Assembly (NCBI RefSeq): GCF_027943255.1
Contig: NC_072892.1
Location: forward strand, 121,785,792-121,849,791
Length of the DNA: 64,000 nt
DNA from: Anastrepha obliqua
Lineage: Eukaryota; Arthropoda; Insecta; Diptera; Tephritidae
Reading direction: 5' to 3'
Position numbers and translations under genes: made by a program. How positions within the stretch are numbered: the first letter of the stretch is position 1; each line of letters opens with the position of its first letter. Below are positions 34,922 to 46,631 of the stretch, piece by piece. The notes below the pieces were generated by a model. That model did no database searches. It was given only the letters and a program-made list of their open reading frames with translations, and had not been told where the DNA came from.

Positions 34922-37147
34922 GGGGCCGTTCAAGTATTACGTAAGCACTATGCGGGGGTGGGGGGGTCTTTGTTTTGCTTATTTTGGATGACATGGGGGG
35001 TAGGGGAGTCTACATGATGATTACGTCATCGGTAGTTATTTACTTTTTTACACGAATGGCAACCCTCACATTGTCTATGCTTGAAAACGAAACGCATTTT
35101 CGGGGATTCCCGCAAATATACACGCATACGATTAGGCACTCGCTTTAGGGTACGTTTATAGTGAGCCAGGTTGTCGACACTGCAGTATACTGCAGTACAC
35201 GTACTGGTAGCCGTACATAATGAGCCAGGTGAATCTGGCTGTTGTGACAACAAATTTTTTTTTATTTGGACTTTTCGTTTTTTATAATCGGGTGATATAG
35301 CCAAAAATTTTGACTGGGTCCGATAATAATAGAGTCTCCGAGAAACCGGTAATACGTTAAATCAAGAAATCAAGCTGGCGACCGAGCCAGACTATCGAAT
35401 CCGGGATTGCAGGCCCTAGGCGCGATGAAATGATTTCTTTATTCGGAACAGACAGACACCCTAGACACCCAAGATGATAAAGCTCGAGTCCCTATTGGCG
35501 TAACTGCGGCAAATAAGCAATCACCTCTTCTAATGCACATGGAATATAGAATCAAATTATCTGACCACGATTGGGTAATCGCTGAGCGTCATAAATTAAT
35601 ACCATCTGTTTATGCTGTTATCAAAATCACTTCCAGTATGCTAGGACAACCGGAAGCCGTTGGATATTCTGGACCAACATACATCGCTATTCGAAGTGAA
35701 AAGCATAGTTCATCTACTGCTAATACTCTTGCTCAGGATTTCGAGACGCTTCTCGAACTTGAAGAGTTTCGACCTTTAGCTAAAACTGACCATGGACTAG
35801 TAAAACCAGTGGTAATCATGACGGTTCATGGAGGGCCAGATGAAAATCCGCGTTATGAAAAAGTCATAGGGTTTGCTATACAACACTTTAAGCGATATGA
35901 TCTCGATGCATTGTTTTTAGCTACCAATGCTCCTGGAAGAAGTGCGTACAACAGAGTAGAGCGCAGAATGGCTCCTCTTAGTCGGGAACTGGTTGGTTTA
36001 ATATTGCCTTATGACCATTTTGGGTCTCATTTGGATGAACGTGGGGTTACAATTGATGAACATTTAGAAAGATCTAATTTCGAATTTGCAGGAAATGTAT
36101 TTGCTGAAGTATGGAGTTCAATGGAAATTAATGGCTATAATGTTCTGCAAAATATGTTGGGGCAGGTCAACAAGATGTTCCTGATTTTCCAGACATTAAA
36201 TGGTATTCAGAACATCTGCGTGAAAGCCAATACTTGCTTCAAATTGTGAAATGTAGAAATACAAAATGCTGTCGTCCAAGAAGTGGCCTATTCAGATTAC
36301 TATATTAGATAACAGGTTTCTTCCACCACCTGTAAAAGTAAAACAAACAGTTGATGACATGGTTTTGGATGAAGGAGAGCAATTTCTTGATCTTCCAGTC
36401 AATTTAGCTCTACGCTTAAGTGCTTCACTCAAAGATTTCCTGCAAATGTCCTACGATTATTTTTGTCATGGTAAAATTGAGGCTATCAAGTCGAACATGC
36501 AAAACGTGTGGTCTTTATCATGCTTCCATCAAGTCACTAAATCGTCACATCGAGAAGATCCATAAAAAAGTAAACACGCACACTGATAGGAAAGTTAGAC
36601 CTGTAAGAGTCGCTGCTCATCGTGCTAATGAACTGATGTGCATTATTCAAAATTTAGAGCACCATGATGTTGAATGGCTCGATGAGAACGACGTAGACAT
36701 TCCAAAATCGGATGAAAGTGAGCAGACTCACAACACGGAGCAGCAATCGAAGCAATCCAATGTCATCGAAAACTTAGAATCATGGATTCGGGTTTCATGG
36801 ACTAAAGACTGTCAATTTGAATTTAATATGTGTACCTACCAAAAATTTTAAATAAGCTTGTTATGTTCGTAAGATTATAATATTTTTGTCCCTTACTCTA
36901 TGTTGAATACTGCATCAGTAAAATCTAATCTCTATTCTAAATCTATTTTCTTATTTTTAAAATTATAATTATAACATTATAATTATAATATAAAAAAATA
37001 CATTTTTAATTGAAAAATGTTTACGTAAGCATGGGGGGAGGGGGTAAAAGCTTTGCTTACTTTTGCTGACAAGGGTGATGGGGGGGGGGGGGGGGGGGGG
37101 GGTAAATAATTGTAATAAATCTGTTTACGTAATACTTGAACGGCCCC
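34922..37147 (+). mobile_element. complete DNA transposon with TTA duplication
   Basis: The outer ends GGGGCCGTTCAAGTATTACG and its complement are identical inverted repeats of about 23 bp. TTA flanks both ends (34919-34921 and 37148-37150). Inside the right end a block TTTACGTAAGCATGGGGGG, then TTTGCTTA, repeats the left subterminal block in direct orientation. A 23 bp G run covers 37080-37102. The interior encodes the DDE-type protein described at 35468-36850. A TTA target is known from PIF/Harbinger, but the protein looks integrase-like, so the superfamily is left open. Confidence 0.85.
35468..36850 (+). pseudogene. DDE transposase with zinc finger, decayed
   Basis: The frame runs from about 35468 with QDDKARVPIGVTAANKQ (probable first Asp), LSDHDWVIAERHKLIPSVYA, then VIMTVHGGPDENPRY (probable second Asp site) and NAPGRSAYNRVERRMAPLS (probable Glu), followed by LILPYDHFGSHLDERG. 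This order mirrors retroviral-type integrases (DNG, then NGxVER). A frameshift near 36150-36240 is followed by CCRPRSG, RFLPPPVKVKQTVDDMV, and a C2H2 finger, CKTCGLYHASIKSLNRHIEK, at about 36495-36560. The ATG at 35533 lies after the first motif, so the true start must be upstream; the N-terminus is not clearly open. Histidine replaces an acidic residue in TVHGGPDE. It is likely inactive. I recall similar uncharacterised insect and cnidarian proteins but cannot name the family. Confidence 0.7.
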
Positions 37148-37189
37148 TTATAAAAACATTGTTTTATCGTAAAATGTATACATGGCGCT

Positions 37190-37402
37190 GGCGAAAATTT
37201 GGGCTAAAAAATTGTCCGATTTTGAACTATTTTACTCTTTAAAAAATTCTTTTTTTTGTAACATGTATGTATGTATATTCGAAATCAAAAAAGCGCCGCA
37301 GGCTAAAATTTGGACTAAAAATCGCCCGATTTTTATTCGAAATTTTCAGTATTTGTAAAATTTTTTTTTTTGCAATATGTATGTATATTCGAAATCAAAA
37401 AA
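37190..37402. repeat. two-unit tandem duplication
   Basis: Two units of about 105-115 bp each contain GGCTAAAA/GGACTAAAAAT, CCGATTTT, a T run, ATGTATGTATATTCGAAATC and AAAAAAG in the same order. They are diverged by several indels. Confidence 0.6.
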
Positions 37403-38298
37403 GTGTCCCTATAAATAATAATATAAGAATCGTTCCCTTTTGGTTGACTGAGTTTTTCTTATTTCGCTTTGTTCTTCTCTCTCTCATCATTCGTTTGACA
37501 GTTCTCTCCTCACATTTATTCTGCACAGAATTACAAACTTTTACAAGAACATTTGTAAGAATAGAATTTGGAGCATTATTTAGTAAAATACCTTTAAACC
37601 GAATGTACAATTAATAAAGAGTGTTTATAAGTGAATATTATTACTTTTCTGTGTTTGCTTTTAAGTGAAAATGGTGCAAACAAGAAGTATTTTTAACGTT
37701 AAATATTGCTATTAATTCTTAATTGTAATTTATAAAAGGTACTATAAATCAAAAGACTGATATAGTGTCTACATTTGTGTGTTATAATTTTTAAATTCGG
37801 TCCACGCACTTAGACATTATGAACAACTTTATCGTGGTAGCAATGGAAAGCCAACGCCTAATTTCTACTAAGTGCATACCACAGGTGGTCAATTATGTCA
37901 TTAAATATTAAATTGCTGAATTGTATCCCTTTTTTCATATTATTAGTTATAGGTATATATCCAAAATCAATATAAACTAGCCAAGATACATTTTTCAACA
38001 AAGCACAAAAGTGAAAATAATTTCATAATTAAAATCGGATTAATATATAAGCGTTGGTGCATAAAAATAAAGAAGTTTATCGAGACTCTTTTCGATAAAT
38101 GGGAAATTTTCTTAGCTGAGTATGGTAGCACCACAAATGACAACGAAACAAAGGAAAAGTGTAGAGTCAAAACGAAAAAATTTATCACAATTAGCCAGGA
38201 AATTACAATCAATCGGATTTAAAAGAAGGAAGTTAATTATATTCCTGCGAATCTCCATAATATATTTGAAAAACTTACATTATTGAATTTATTATTCG

Positions 38299-38484
38299 TC
38301 AGTGATAAATAATTGTGTTAAACATTGAAGCCGCATGAAGGTTTGCTTTGCGCAAAGGAATCCAAGTCATCAGCTTAGCAATTGGCAAAGTTAAAGCAAA
38401 GAAGGGGCGGATTACAGCGGTGACAACGAAGAGTGCAAGACAAAATAGTTGAAAATTCTCGAATACCGTAAAACTATTTTCCAT
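38299..38484 (-). CDS. candidate micropeptide with membrane segment
   Basis: A 61-codon single-exon frame on the minus strand starting GCGAAATGG, a favourable initiation context. Residues about 11-38 are strongly hydrophobic (FQLFCLALFVVTAVIRPFFA) and are followed by a basic stretch around PLRKANLH, so a single-pass or hairpin membrane protein is plausible. It is richer in GC than its neighbourhood. It diverges from sorting nexin 3 with about 173 bp between start codons, suggesting a shared bidirectional promoter. I do not recognise the family. The alternative is a chance ORF. Confidence 0.35.
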   Translation of the reverse strand: MENSFTVFENFQLFCLALFVVTAVIRPFFALTLPIAKLMTWIPLRKANLHAASMFNTIIYH

Positions 38485-38657
38485 TTCGCCAATAGTCCTT
38501 TGATTTCATTGTACGCCAATAAATCTCGAATTAGACTGAAGTGGAAACATTGTTTTCTTGAAATTTTCTGCTACTTGAAGCCTCCAAACGTACATACATA
38601 AATTTATTCTCAATCCCTCCAGCATCATAGCTTGCTACTTAGTTTGAAAAAAAGAAA

Positions 38658-39593
38658 ATGATGGTAGAATCCGATGGAACTGCTGATGCCACTCGTCGCC
38701 TCAATGTCAAAAAGCAAACCCTTGATGATGCGTATGCGGTGCCAGCCAATTTCTTGGAAATTGACGTGGTCAATCCTTTAACAACAATGGCAGCAGGCAA
38801 GAAACGCTATACGGATTACGAAGTACGAATGCGGGTGAGTAACCTCTACCATTTATTGAGTGCATAGTGATTATTTTTTTCTGAGCGGAAGCTGTCCAGA
38901 TTAATACCAAAAAATCCACTGTACATAAATCGCGGGGTGTCGCTTAATCGTTCGCTGTGTTATGCTTTAAAAATTATGCATCGTATCAGTTGTCTTGTGT
39001 TTCATGCTGATAATGACTGCATATTAGTCATTACGCATGTAGAATATTTCATTTATCAGCGTAACTTACTCATAATATTTCACTTGGCATTAAGCAGCAT
39101 TTGCGATTTCCATACATTATCTCAGGCGCCTTCAATACAAAATGCACACTCTAATTCAAACGCATGTACTTTTCTATACTTTAGACAAATTTGCCAGTAT
39201 TCAAAGTAAAGGAATCTAGTGTACGTCGAAGATACAGTGACTTCGAATGGTTAAGGAATGAGTTGGAACGCGATAGCAAGGTGGGAGTTGAACTTCAAAA
39301 TAATTTCAGTGATCAACATGTTTTAGGTATAATCTAAATTTTATAATTTTTAATTGTTATAGATAGTCGTTCCGCCCTTACCAGGCAAGGCATGGAAACG
39401 CCAGATGCCTTTCCGCGGCGACGAAGGTATATTTGATGAAAATTTCATCGAAGAAAGACGTAAAGGGTTAGAAGGGTTCATTAATAAAATCGCTGGACAT
39501 CCGTTGGCGCAGAATGAACGCTGCTTACACATGTTCTTACAAGAAAATGTGATCGATAAGAACTACGTGCCCGGCAAGATTCGCAACACATAA
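38658..39593 (+). CDS. Snx3: sorting nexin 3
   Basis: A PX-domain protein that binds PI3P on early endosomes and works with retromer in recycling cargo, including Wntless in flies. Three exons, 38658-38834, 39185-39280 and 39363-39593, give 167 aa (vertebrate SNX3 is about 162). The short N-terminus is followed by [12 protein letters not shown], then the PX core: [20 protein letters not shown] (the RRYSDF phosphoinositide-binding motif), [16 protein letters not shown] (PPxxP loop), and [20 protein letters not shown] (second phosphate-binding basic site). It ends at VPGKIRNT with no BAR domain, as expected for SNX3 rather than larger sorting nexins. All junctions are GT-AG and in phase. The ATG at 38658 is followed by a second ATG; either may be used. 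Confidence 0.96.
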
Positions 39594-40437
39594 GAGGCGA
39601 TAATCTAAGGTACTGAAAGGGACGTGTGGAATGTGTGCCGAAAAAAAGTGGTTGTTACTGTTACTCAAGTGCACACGTACTGGGAAATCAAGTTGAATGA
39701 GAAAAAGTATATACAAATGCGAATATAAATACATATACATATATTGGAGGATTTAACTGCTCAGAAGGGTTTATTTTTCAAATTTCGGGTTTATACAATA
39801 TTTAAAATAGATTTAATGTATGAATTGGACGTTATAGATATTCTACTATATGGGTATACACACATACATACATATATTTTCGAATTCCACAACTACTTTA
39901 ACTTTAATATCGTGCCGAGAAATTATTAAAATATGAACGTAAAATAACAAAGATTACTCAAGGCTTATAAGGTAAAAATGAAGAGTAAAAATTAAGACGA
40001 ACAAACTATCTTTATAATTATTATGTATATAAATGTAATACATACCTTATATTTGGAAAACAGTCATTATTTTGACGTTTATGTACTTGCAGATTTATAT
40101 TAAAATATTTCGTGTTTAGAGAAAGCCTTAGTTATATTTTTACGTTGCGGTCAAAAGTTTTGGAAAGTCGAATGAGTAAATAAATTTCATAGTTGTACTT
40201 TTCTTCAACATATTTATCAATAGCTCGAAGTGAAATTTTTTTCAAAAAGCTAAAGTTTAGTGTTAATGCAGGATCTTCCGGCAAGTAATGAATCGGTTTA
40301 AGAGTTAGGAGCGGTATAACAGCTTAAAACGTTCGCCATAAATTTTTGGAGGATACTACTACGTGACAGTCTTGGCGGGATGTGCAAATGAGAGGTTCAG
40401 GTAAAGTAAAAACGACCGTCGTGGAAATGAAGAATGA

Positions 40438-40570
40438 CAGTTGTTGTTGTTGCAGCATAAACATTCCCCATACATATACGGAGATTACTGCTGAGGTGGC
40501 AGTCCTTGATCGGATATAAATCCAGCGGAATGACAGTAAATGCCGACTGAATGACGGTAAATGTCATCGA
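40438..40570 (-). repeat. (CAA)n-tailed repeat, copy 2
   Basis: TTGTTGTTGTTGCAGCATAA followed by ATTCCCCATACATATACGG and TTGATCGGATATAAATCCAG matches the block at 3108-3240 in order and spacing. It is a non-coding 3' end of a retroelement, orientation minus. Confidence 0.5.
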
Positions 40571-40944
40571 TTGGAACAAAACCCCTTTGCGTCGAATATT
40601 AATGTTCTTTGGAGAATATTTGTATAAAATGGATATTTGGTTTTACGTGAAATATTTTCCCTTGCACGTCATCGGAATCAAAATTTAAATATTTATCAAA
40701 TTGAACAAAAATGCAATTGTCATTTAAGGTGGGTTAGTTGTAAATCTAAAAAACATTTCCCATGCAATTTGGAAATTTTGGAGAAGTGACCGTCCTTGAC
40801 CGCAAAAAACTGCTTAAGAACTGTTTGCAGAACGCTTTCTTTTTAATTATATAGGTGTTGATATTGCAATGGTAAATAAAGAAGTTTATCAGAAGTGTAA
40901 TGGGTTATTTATGTAAGTGGAACAACGTCAAGACGCAGACCGCA

Positions 40945-41020
40945 AATAGAAGTAGGAGCTTGGCCAAACACTAAAACGGGTGTACGCGCCGTATATATAT
41001 GCATATTTACTCGTATATAT
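40945..41020 (+). mobile_element. SINE tail fragment
   Basis: GCAAATAGAAGTAGGAGCTT, then GGCCAAACACTAAAACGGGT and GTACGCGCCGTATATATA match the last 60 bp of the SINE family and its AT tail. It lies about 220 bp upstream of the Not10 start codon. Confidence 0.7.
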
Positions 41021-41240
41021 ATTTATATATATAGTTATATAGAAGTATAAAGCGCTGTTTAAATCAAGTTCCGTTTTTCCTTGCGTTACGTTTGCAAGTT
41101 TTTGTCTACGTCTCAGAAAATGCAACTCTGCAGCTTTATTATTTTTACACACAGAGATGTTAGGATTCATTGAGGTAGCCACTGTACACAGATTCATAAC
41201 AAGTGAAATGGAAATCATTGTGCAAGTTTAAGGCCGGAAA

Positions 41241-44200
41241 ATGTTGGAAACAAATACTACCGATGATACGGAGAATAAGTATGAACATAATCAGGATGTG
41301 GAGCAAGAATGCAAGTTAATCGAAAAAGCTTACGAGGAGTTCAGTAGGTAATACTTGTAATTCTCAATTTTCTCACACACAATCTCATTGGAATTGTTTC
41401 TATAGTGGCAAATACGAGCAGTGTCTGGAAACTCTTGACGAGCTTGAAAAATATAATGGAACAAATAATAAATTACAGCATAATCGCGCTGTAACGAAGT
41501 TCTATCAGTGTGGCTGTAAGGACCATGTCACACTCTTGGAAGCACTTAAGGAAAATGCTAATAAAGTGAGTAGCTGTTTTAGTGGTTGGTTTATAGGCAT
41601 AGCTACTATATTACTTGGTTTAAGACTTGTTATAGCACAAACAAAGAAAATAATTATGGGTTTTGATCCCTGACTTTATTAAGCAGTTCTCGCATTTTTG
41701 ATTCTTCAACGTTTAGCTGATGTTCCTCGCGAATAATTTGTTGAAAGAGCAAATTTCCCTGCTCGGCCTGCTCCTTCAGTATTTTACCGATACATTTACG
41801 TTGATCATCTAACTGTTGCAATTTCTGGCGACATTGACTTAACAATGTTAATGCATCTCCAGCTGAAATTATATACAAAAATCATTTCGCTGTTTTAGTA
41901 TTTGAGAGTGTAAATATTTCTATCTAGTTTAAAGTTAAACATTTTTAATAAAAGCACCTTGTTGCTTTTTATCTTCAGAATCCTGCTCAACTTTTACTTT
42001 TAATTCGTTAAATGTGCGCTCAGTACCATCTTTGTAGGCATCGCGGAACTTACGAATATAATCGACATGGGATATATACCGACAGTTTTCAGATTCATCG
42101 AAATTAGAAAGTGATCCATTTTCCATCGAAATTACAAATTGATCCAAATCCATTTTCTTTAGAAATTAAAAATTCTCTTGTTGCTTTTGATTTTCAAATT
42201 AATAACTTCTATACAGCGATCTAAAATGGCGACTTGACAGTGAAGTGAAAAATGCGACGGTTTCCGCTGGAGTTTTTACCGTTATAGAATGTCGTATCAA
42301 AGTGAAATGCAACTGTCAACAGTATAATAAACTTAAGTCAAAATCAAATTAAAATCTTGAACAAGATGAAGTCTTGACATGACACAAAATTATTTATTTT
42401 GTAACAAAATCGAATCATGGAGCCTTGGAGTGTAAATGTGTTATTTATGCAGTATTTCTGATTTTTTAGGCAGCTAGTCCAATCGCGCGCTATAACATGG
42501 CCGTAATATATTATCATCGACATATGTTTCAAACCGCGATCGAGACGCTTATGCCGCTCGTGAACCAGCTTGACGATCTTGAAGAACAAATAGCAGGACT
42601 AGTTAGTACATTTACTTTGCGTTTGCTGCTCGTCACCAATCAATTGCGGAAAGCGGCTGCCTTTTTAGAAATGTTACAATCACCTGAACGCAACTCGTCT
42701 CTAAACTTGAACAGAGAAACACTGTTAAGCGAAGAAGCTTCGTCTAGTGAATTGGCGGCTACAAACCACGAAAGTTTTCAACGCGCGTACAAGTTCCTAG
42801 CTGTGCAGACATGCGTATTAAATCGTAAACCCATTGTAGTAGCTGAAGATGGGGTATGTGGACAGTACTAAATCAAGTATAAGTACTCGAATTTATTACA
42901 TTTTCTCTTTTTTTATTGGTTTTTTTTTAATATAACTATAGTCAGCAGAATTTTCCGCACTTAAAGCTCATCAATATTACATTATGAAAGACTTTCAAAT
43001 GGCCGCTAAACAGTTGAAAAAGGTTAACGAAATCGGCGCAATGAGTGAGAAGTAAGTGCAAATTGTTGATAAATAAGTTCCACCTCGTAAATATTTGATG
43101 TATCTTCTAACTAAAGTAGCTATATGCTCAATACGTGCATTGCCAACAATATGGGCGTGATACATTTACGGGTACGTCATTATGCGATTGCAGCAAAATT
43201 CTTTCAGGACGCTATAGCGTTCGACAAACATATTGCGGCTAATATGCGTAACATTTCACTGTATGAAATGAGTACAGCACGCACTTGTGAAATACTCTAC
43301 AATTTGGGTATTGCAATGCTGCACTTACGTCGCCCGAAAGAAGCCTATAAATGCTTTCTGGTGCCTCTGAAATCATATCACAGCAATCCGCGTTTATGGT
43401 TCCGTATATCTGAAGCCTGCATAATGGATCATGAAATGGTAAGCAACAAAAATCAAAATTATACAAATTTTAACGTTCCGTTGGACACATTTTTTAAAAC
43501 CTTCGGTTGAGCACCCGAGTCTGGCCTTTTTTTGTCTTGTTCGAGGATTATTTTTTTAAAGTTATATCCGTAAATCGATAGGGAACTAAAATTTAAGAAG
43601 CTACCTGGAAGCTCAAGTCGTTAGCTACAATAGAAAGTTATTAAATGTACTTCCCAAGTCGAAAAAGGTTCCGGGTGCCCAACGGAGGCTTAAAAAAATT
43701 ATCAAAAATTGCAGAAAATGTTGGAGGAGGACAAGAAGCCAATGATTACATCTGTAGCAAATACTGGAGGACGTAAAATGTACTTTTTAAAACCCTCAAA
43801 CAACGTAATTTATGAGTAAGTTACTTTTATAAAGGAATGCATATTATGGAATTTTCCTATTCATCTTTATATGCAGGCAGGAACAAGTTACTGAGAAATC
43901 CGGGCCAACGCTACGCTTTGCTGCAATGGCATTACGTAACGCGCTCACTCTTACTACGTATTATAAAAGCGTATTTGAAATGCCTAAAGAGGATGAATTG
44001 CCGACAGAGGCGGAGAAAGAAAATTGGCGTAATGTCAGGGATAACAATTTCTGCAATCCTTCGCGACCGATTTCAAAAACTTCATTTGACAATATGTTAT
44101 GTGCTATTCATGCGGCATACAGTTATGTCTCACTCTGTTTAGGCGATTACATGTGTGCTTACGAAATGGCACAGGAACTGCTGAAGGCTGAAAAACTTTC

Positions 44201-46403
44201 GGATGCGCATAGGTAAAGAAAAGCTTTAAACTTCCTTTTATTACAGGGATTCGTTTATAATTGACGATTGACAAGCAGTTATAAGTACTTGGCATGTTGT
44301 AAATACTTAGTCTTGCCACAATGGAGTGGTGAACTAAGAAAAAACTCATTGCATTATAGAAGTGAGTTAAAAGTGCTGGTGAGATTTACGGATTGCTGAA
44401 AAAACTTAATACATATTTTGAGAATGTTTGTTTATCGCACGATCAATCGTTTGATCATGTCCAGAGAAATTAAAGTATGGACCAGATCCTTCCGTCGTTC
44501 AACTGGTCATCTTTTGACAACGCGCTTGAAGAAAATTAGATTCGACAGATCTTGCATCTTGCTTCTTCGGTGGCATGCGATTAACGGCCATGAATATATT
44601 ATTTACACAGACAAGAAAATTTTCACTGTTGAAGAAGTTTTTGATAAGAAAAACGGCAAAACGTCCCCTTTCTGTGTTAACCTCGTATCTACAAAATCAT
44701 AATTTGCAGTAAATCGATAAAAATGTTTAGAGTTACTTAACTTCTATGAAAAGTTACAACTTATTAGATACGAGGTTTTTGAAGTCGAACATGTACATAC
44801 GAGAAAAATCGAAACGCTCTAGAAAAAATTCTATAATCATTATGAACATTGTATGTTTTGTTTTGCGTAACAGGAGAGCTAAGGAGTGTTTTTCACTAAA
44901 TATCTCAATTTCGAAAAAATGAAGTTACGAGGTTAACACAGAAAGGGGACGGAAATCTATGCCTAAGCTTCTAGAGACGAAAAAAATGTTCTTCCAAGGG
45001 TTCAGCGTGACCACCATCCAGCCTCCGAAATGGTTTAGTGGAGAATGCCTTGTAAAGGCGTTACATCCCTTCATTTCTGCGAAAAAGAGGTTAAAGACCG
45101 TGGCAAAAGTGTACCAAGAGGATATCTTAGAAGGCGTGGTGAAGCGGTTGAGCAGTACTCTCTTCAATGGAGAGCGTTGGATCTTCCAGCAAGATTCCGC
45201 CCCAGCCCATAAGGCAAAAACTACCCAGCAGTTGCTAAAAAATAATATTTCTGGGCTCATAACCGCAGAAGATTGGCCGTCTTGAAGTCAAGATCTGAAT
45301 CTATTGGATCCTCACAGAAATTTAGACAGTCGCGAACAATCTTCGGTTCGAGCAGCGACGTCAATATCCGTGGAAACCGTGCGTGCTGCAATAGCTGAAT
45401 GGCCTAATCGTTTGAAGGCTTTTGCATAAGCAAATGGTGACCATTTCGATATTTTCATGACTAAATAAAACTAACTTCATTTAAAAAAGTATTATAATTC
45501 CATATCTATAACGAACTTAACTTGTAACAGAACTTATGGCAGGGCTAAGTATATGTAAGGCCTCTTCTATTCGCCACTTCTCTGCTCGGCTCACTTGACG
45601 AAAAATTTGCATGTGAAAGCAGCAACAAAGTTATCGAGCAAGATTCGCTGCTAGTGAGTTTGGTTATACCTCGTAAAACTGGTCTAACTCACTATTTTAT
45701 AAACAATTGTAATTTTGGGCAGCTCTATTTCCACTTGCTTGGCGAAAAGGAGATGCTTATAATTAGTATTTTTTGCGCTTTCTTTTAAATATAAATATAA
45801 TATTAGTATTAACCCCTTGCCGTGCTTTAACGAGTCTGACTTGTAATGAAAATTTTGGCCCAAACATGAACATGACGAGCCAGGGTCGTGATTGAATGTT
45901 GGTTTCTATCTGTATGCTTCCAGAGCTAGTCACGAGTCTCATAATTGCTGTTTCGTTATGTCGCGCATCAGTCTGGTCTATTTACCACGCGTTGACGCGT
46001 AACACTTGGGCCTGAGTTTCGTCAAGCTAAATGGCACGCCAGGGGGTTATTACTTGCTTGCTGATTTACTGAAATGATTTTTGAATTTTATAGGCTTTTG
46101 GCGCATATGTATGCGGGGGAAGCATTAATAATGCTGGATCGATTGAGTGAGGCACGTCCGCATTTTGAACCCACATTTGTGTCGTCCCTAAATGCATTTG
46201 ATTTCGAGACGAAAGATTGGCGTGTAAAATCTTTGGATGCTGCACAGAATGTGGTGCGGTATAATTTGGCTGTGGTAATGGCACTGCAAGGAGATTTCGA
46301 GTTATCAAGAAATTGTCTGAGTAGCTGTACTCATCCAATTGTGGCTGCTAAAGTTCTATCGCTGAAGACTTATCTCGACATAAAAATGGGGAAAGGTACA
46401 TAA
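41241..46403 (+). CDS. Not10: CCR4-NOT complex subunit 10
   Basis: A TPR-type scaffold subunit of the CCR4-NOT deadenylase, which shortens mRNA poly(A) tails. Seven exons: 41241-41347, 41406-41565, 42470-42853, 42942-43051, 43117 (or 43120)-43438, 43881-44212 and 46094-46403, giving 573-574 aa. All junctions are in phase with GT-AG. TPR-like helices are visible throughout: YEQCLETLDELEKYN, NMAVIYYHRHMFQTAIETL, NNMGVIHLRVRHYAIAAKFF, YNLGIAMLHLRRPKEAYKCF and YNLAVVMALQGDFELSRNCL. The alternative AG pair at exon 5 adds or removes one residue. Intron 2 hosts an antisense gene; intron 6 (1.9 kb) hosts a Tc1 relic with a nested MITE. AATAAA at 46546 could end the transcript. The protein is shorter than human CNOT10 (about 740 aa). 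Identification is by motif resemblance to the family, not a database match. Confidence 0.9.
41654..42153 (-). CDS. nested coiled-coil protein in Not10 intron 2
   Basis: Two exons on the strand opposite Not10: 42153-41958 and 41862-41654, joined in phase (AACAAG|GTGC donor, TTTCAG acceptor, codon split g|ct), giving 134 aa. The N-terminal 30 residues are acidic and probably unstructured. From HVDYIRKFRDAYKDGTER on it is highly charged and helical, and the second exon (LLSQCRQKLQQLDDQRKCIG, KILKEQAEQG, EESKMRELLNKVRDQNP) has heptad-like leucines typical of a coiled coil. There is no signal peptide or membrane segment. I do not recognise the family; small kinetochore, augmin or BLOC-type subunits have such architecture, but nothing here decides. 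Clean splicing that restores a long frame argues for a real gene. It lies entirely between Not10 exons 2 and 3. Confidence 0.75.
44345..45470 (+). pseudogene. Tc1-like transposase relic in Not10 intron 6
   Basis: The first half (44418-44660) gives ARPS-like degraded sequence, then YTDKKIFTVEEVFDKKNGK (first catalytic Asp region). After a MITE the frame resumes with EIYAKASRDEKN, VWWRMPCKGVTSLHFCEK, WIFQQDSAPAHKAKTTQQLL (second Asp) and ITAEDWPS. NLLDPH-like remains of the SPDLNPLDY motif and an AIAEWPNRLKAF end follow. Several frameshifts and an early TAA (in AKA) show it is dead. The host exons are unaffected. Confidence 0.75.
44662..44950. mobile_element. MITE nested in the Tc1 relic
   Basis: Starts CGTCCCCTTTCTGTGTTAAC and ends with the exact inverse GTTAACACAGAAAGGGGACG, the repeats extending to CCTCGTA (about 26 bp). 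It splits the transposase motif between NGK-T and EIYAK. The target duplication is 2-3 bp (CG or ACG). The interior is AT-rich and non-coding. Confidence 0.85.
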
Positions 46404-46631
46404 CAGAGTTTTAGGGGGGGAGTTTGCTATATATGTATATTGTGTGCTTTATATAGATTTGTTACAATTTGGAATTACATTTTCTGGCAAAGATGCAATT
46501 ACAAAAACAAAGTTATATTTTCATGGCATTGTGTACAAATAGCGCAATAAAAATAAAAATACAATTAAAAAAATACGTGCTGGCGATTTTGATTGATCAG
46601 TTCTATAAAATATAAAATATAATTCAAAGCT

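Noticed and set aside
37267..37614. 115-codon ORF, membrane-like
   Set aside because: Lies over a tandem duplication with T runs; composition-driven hydrophobicity and no start context.
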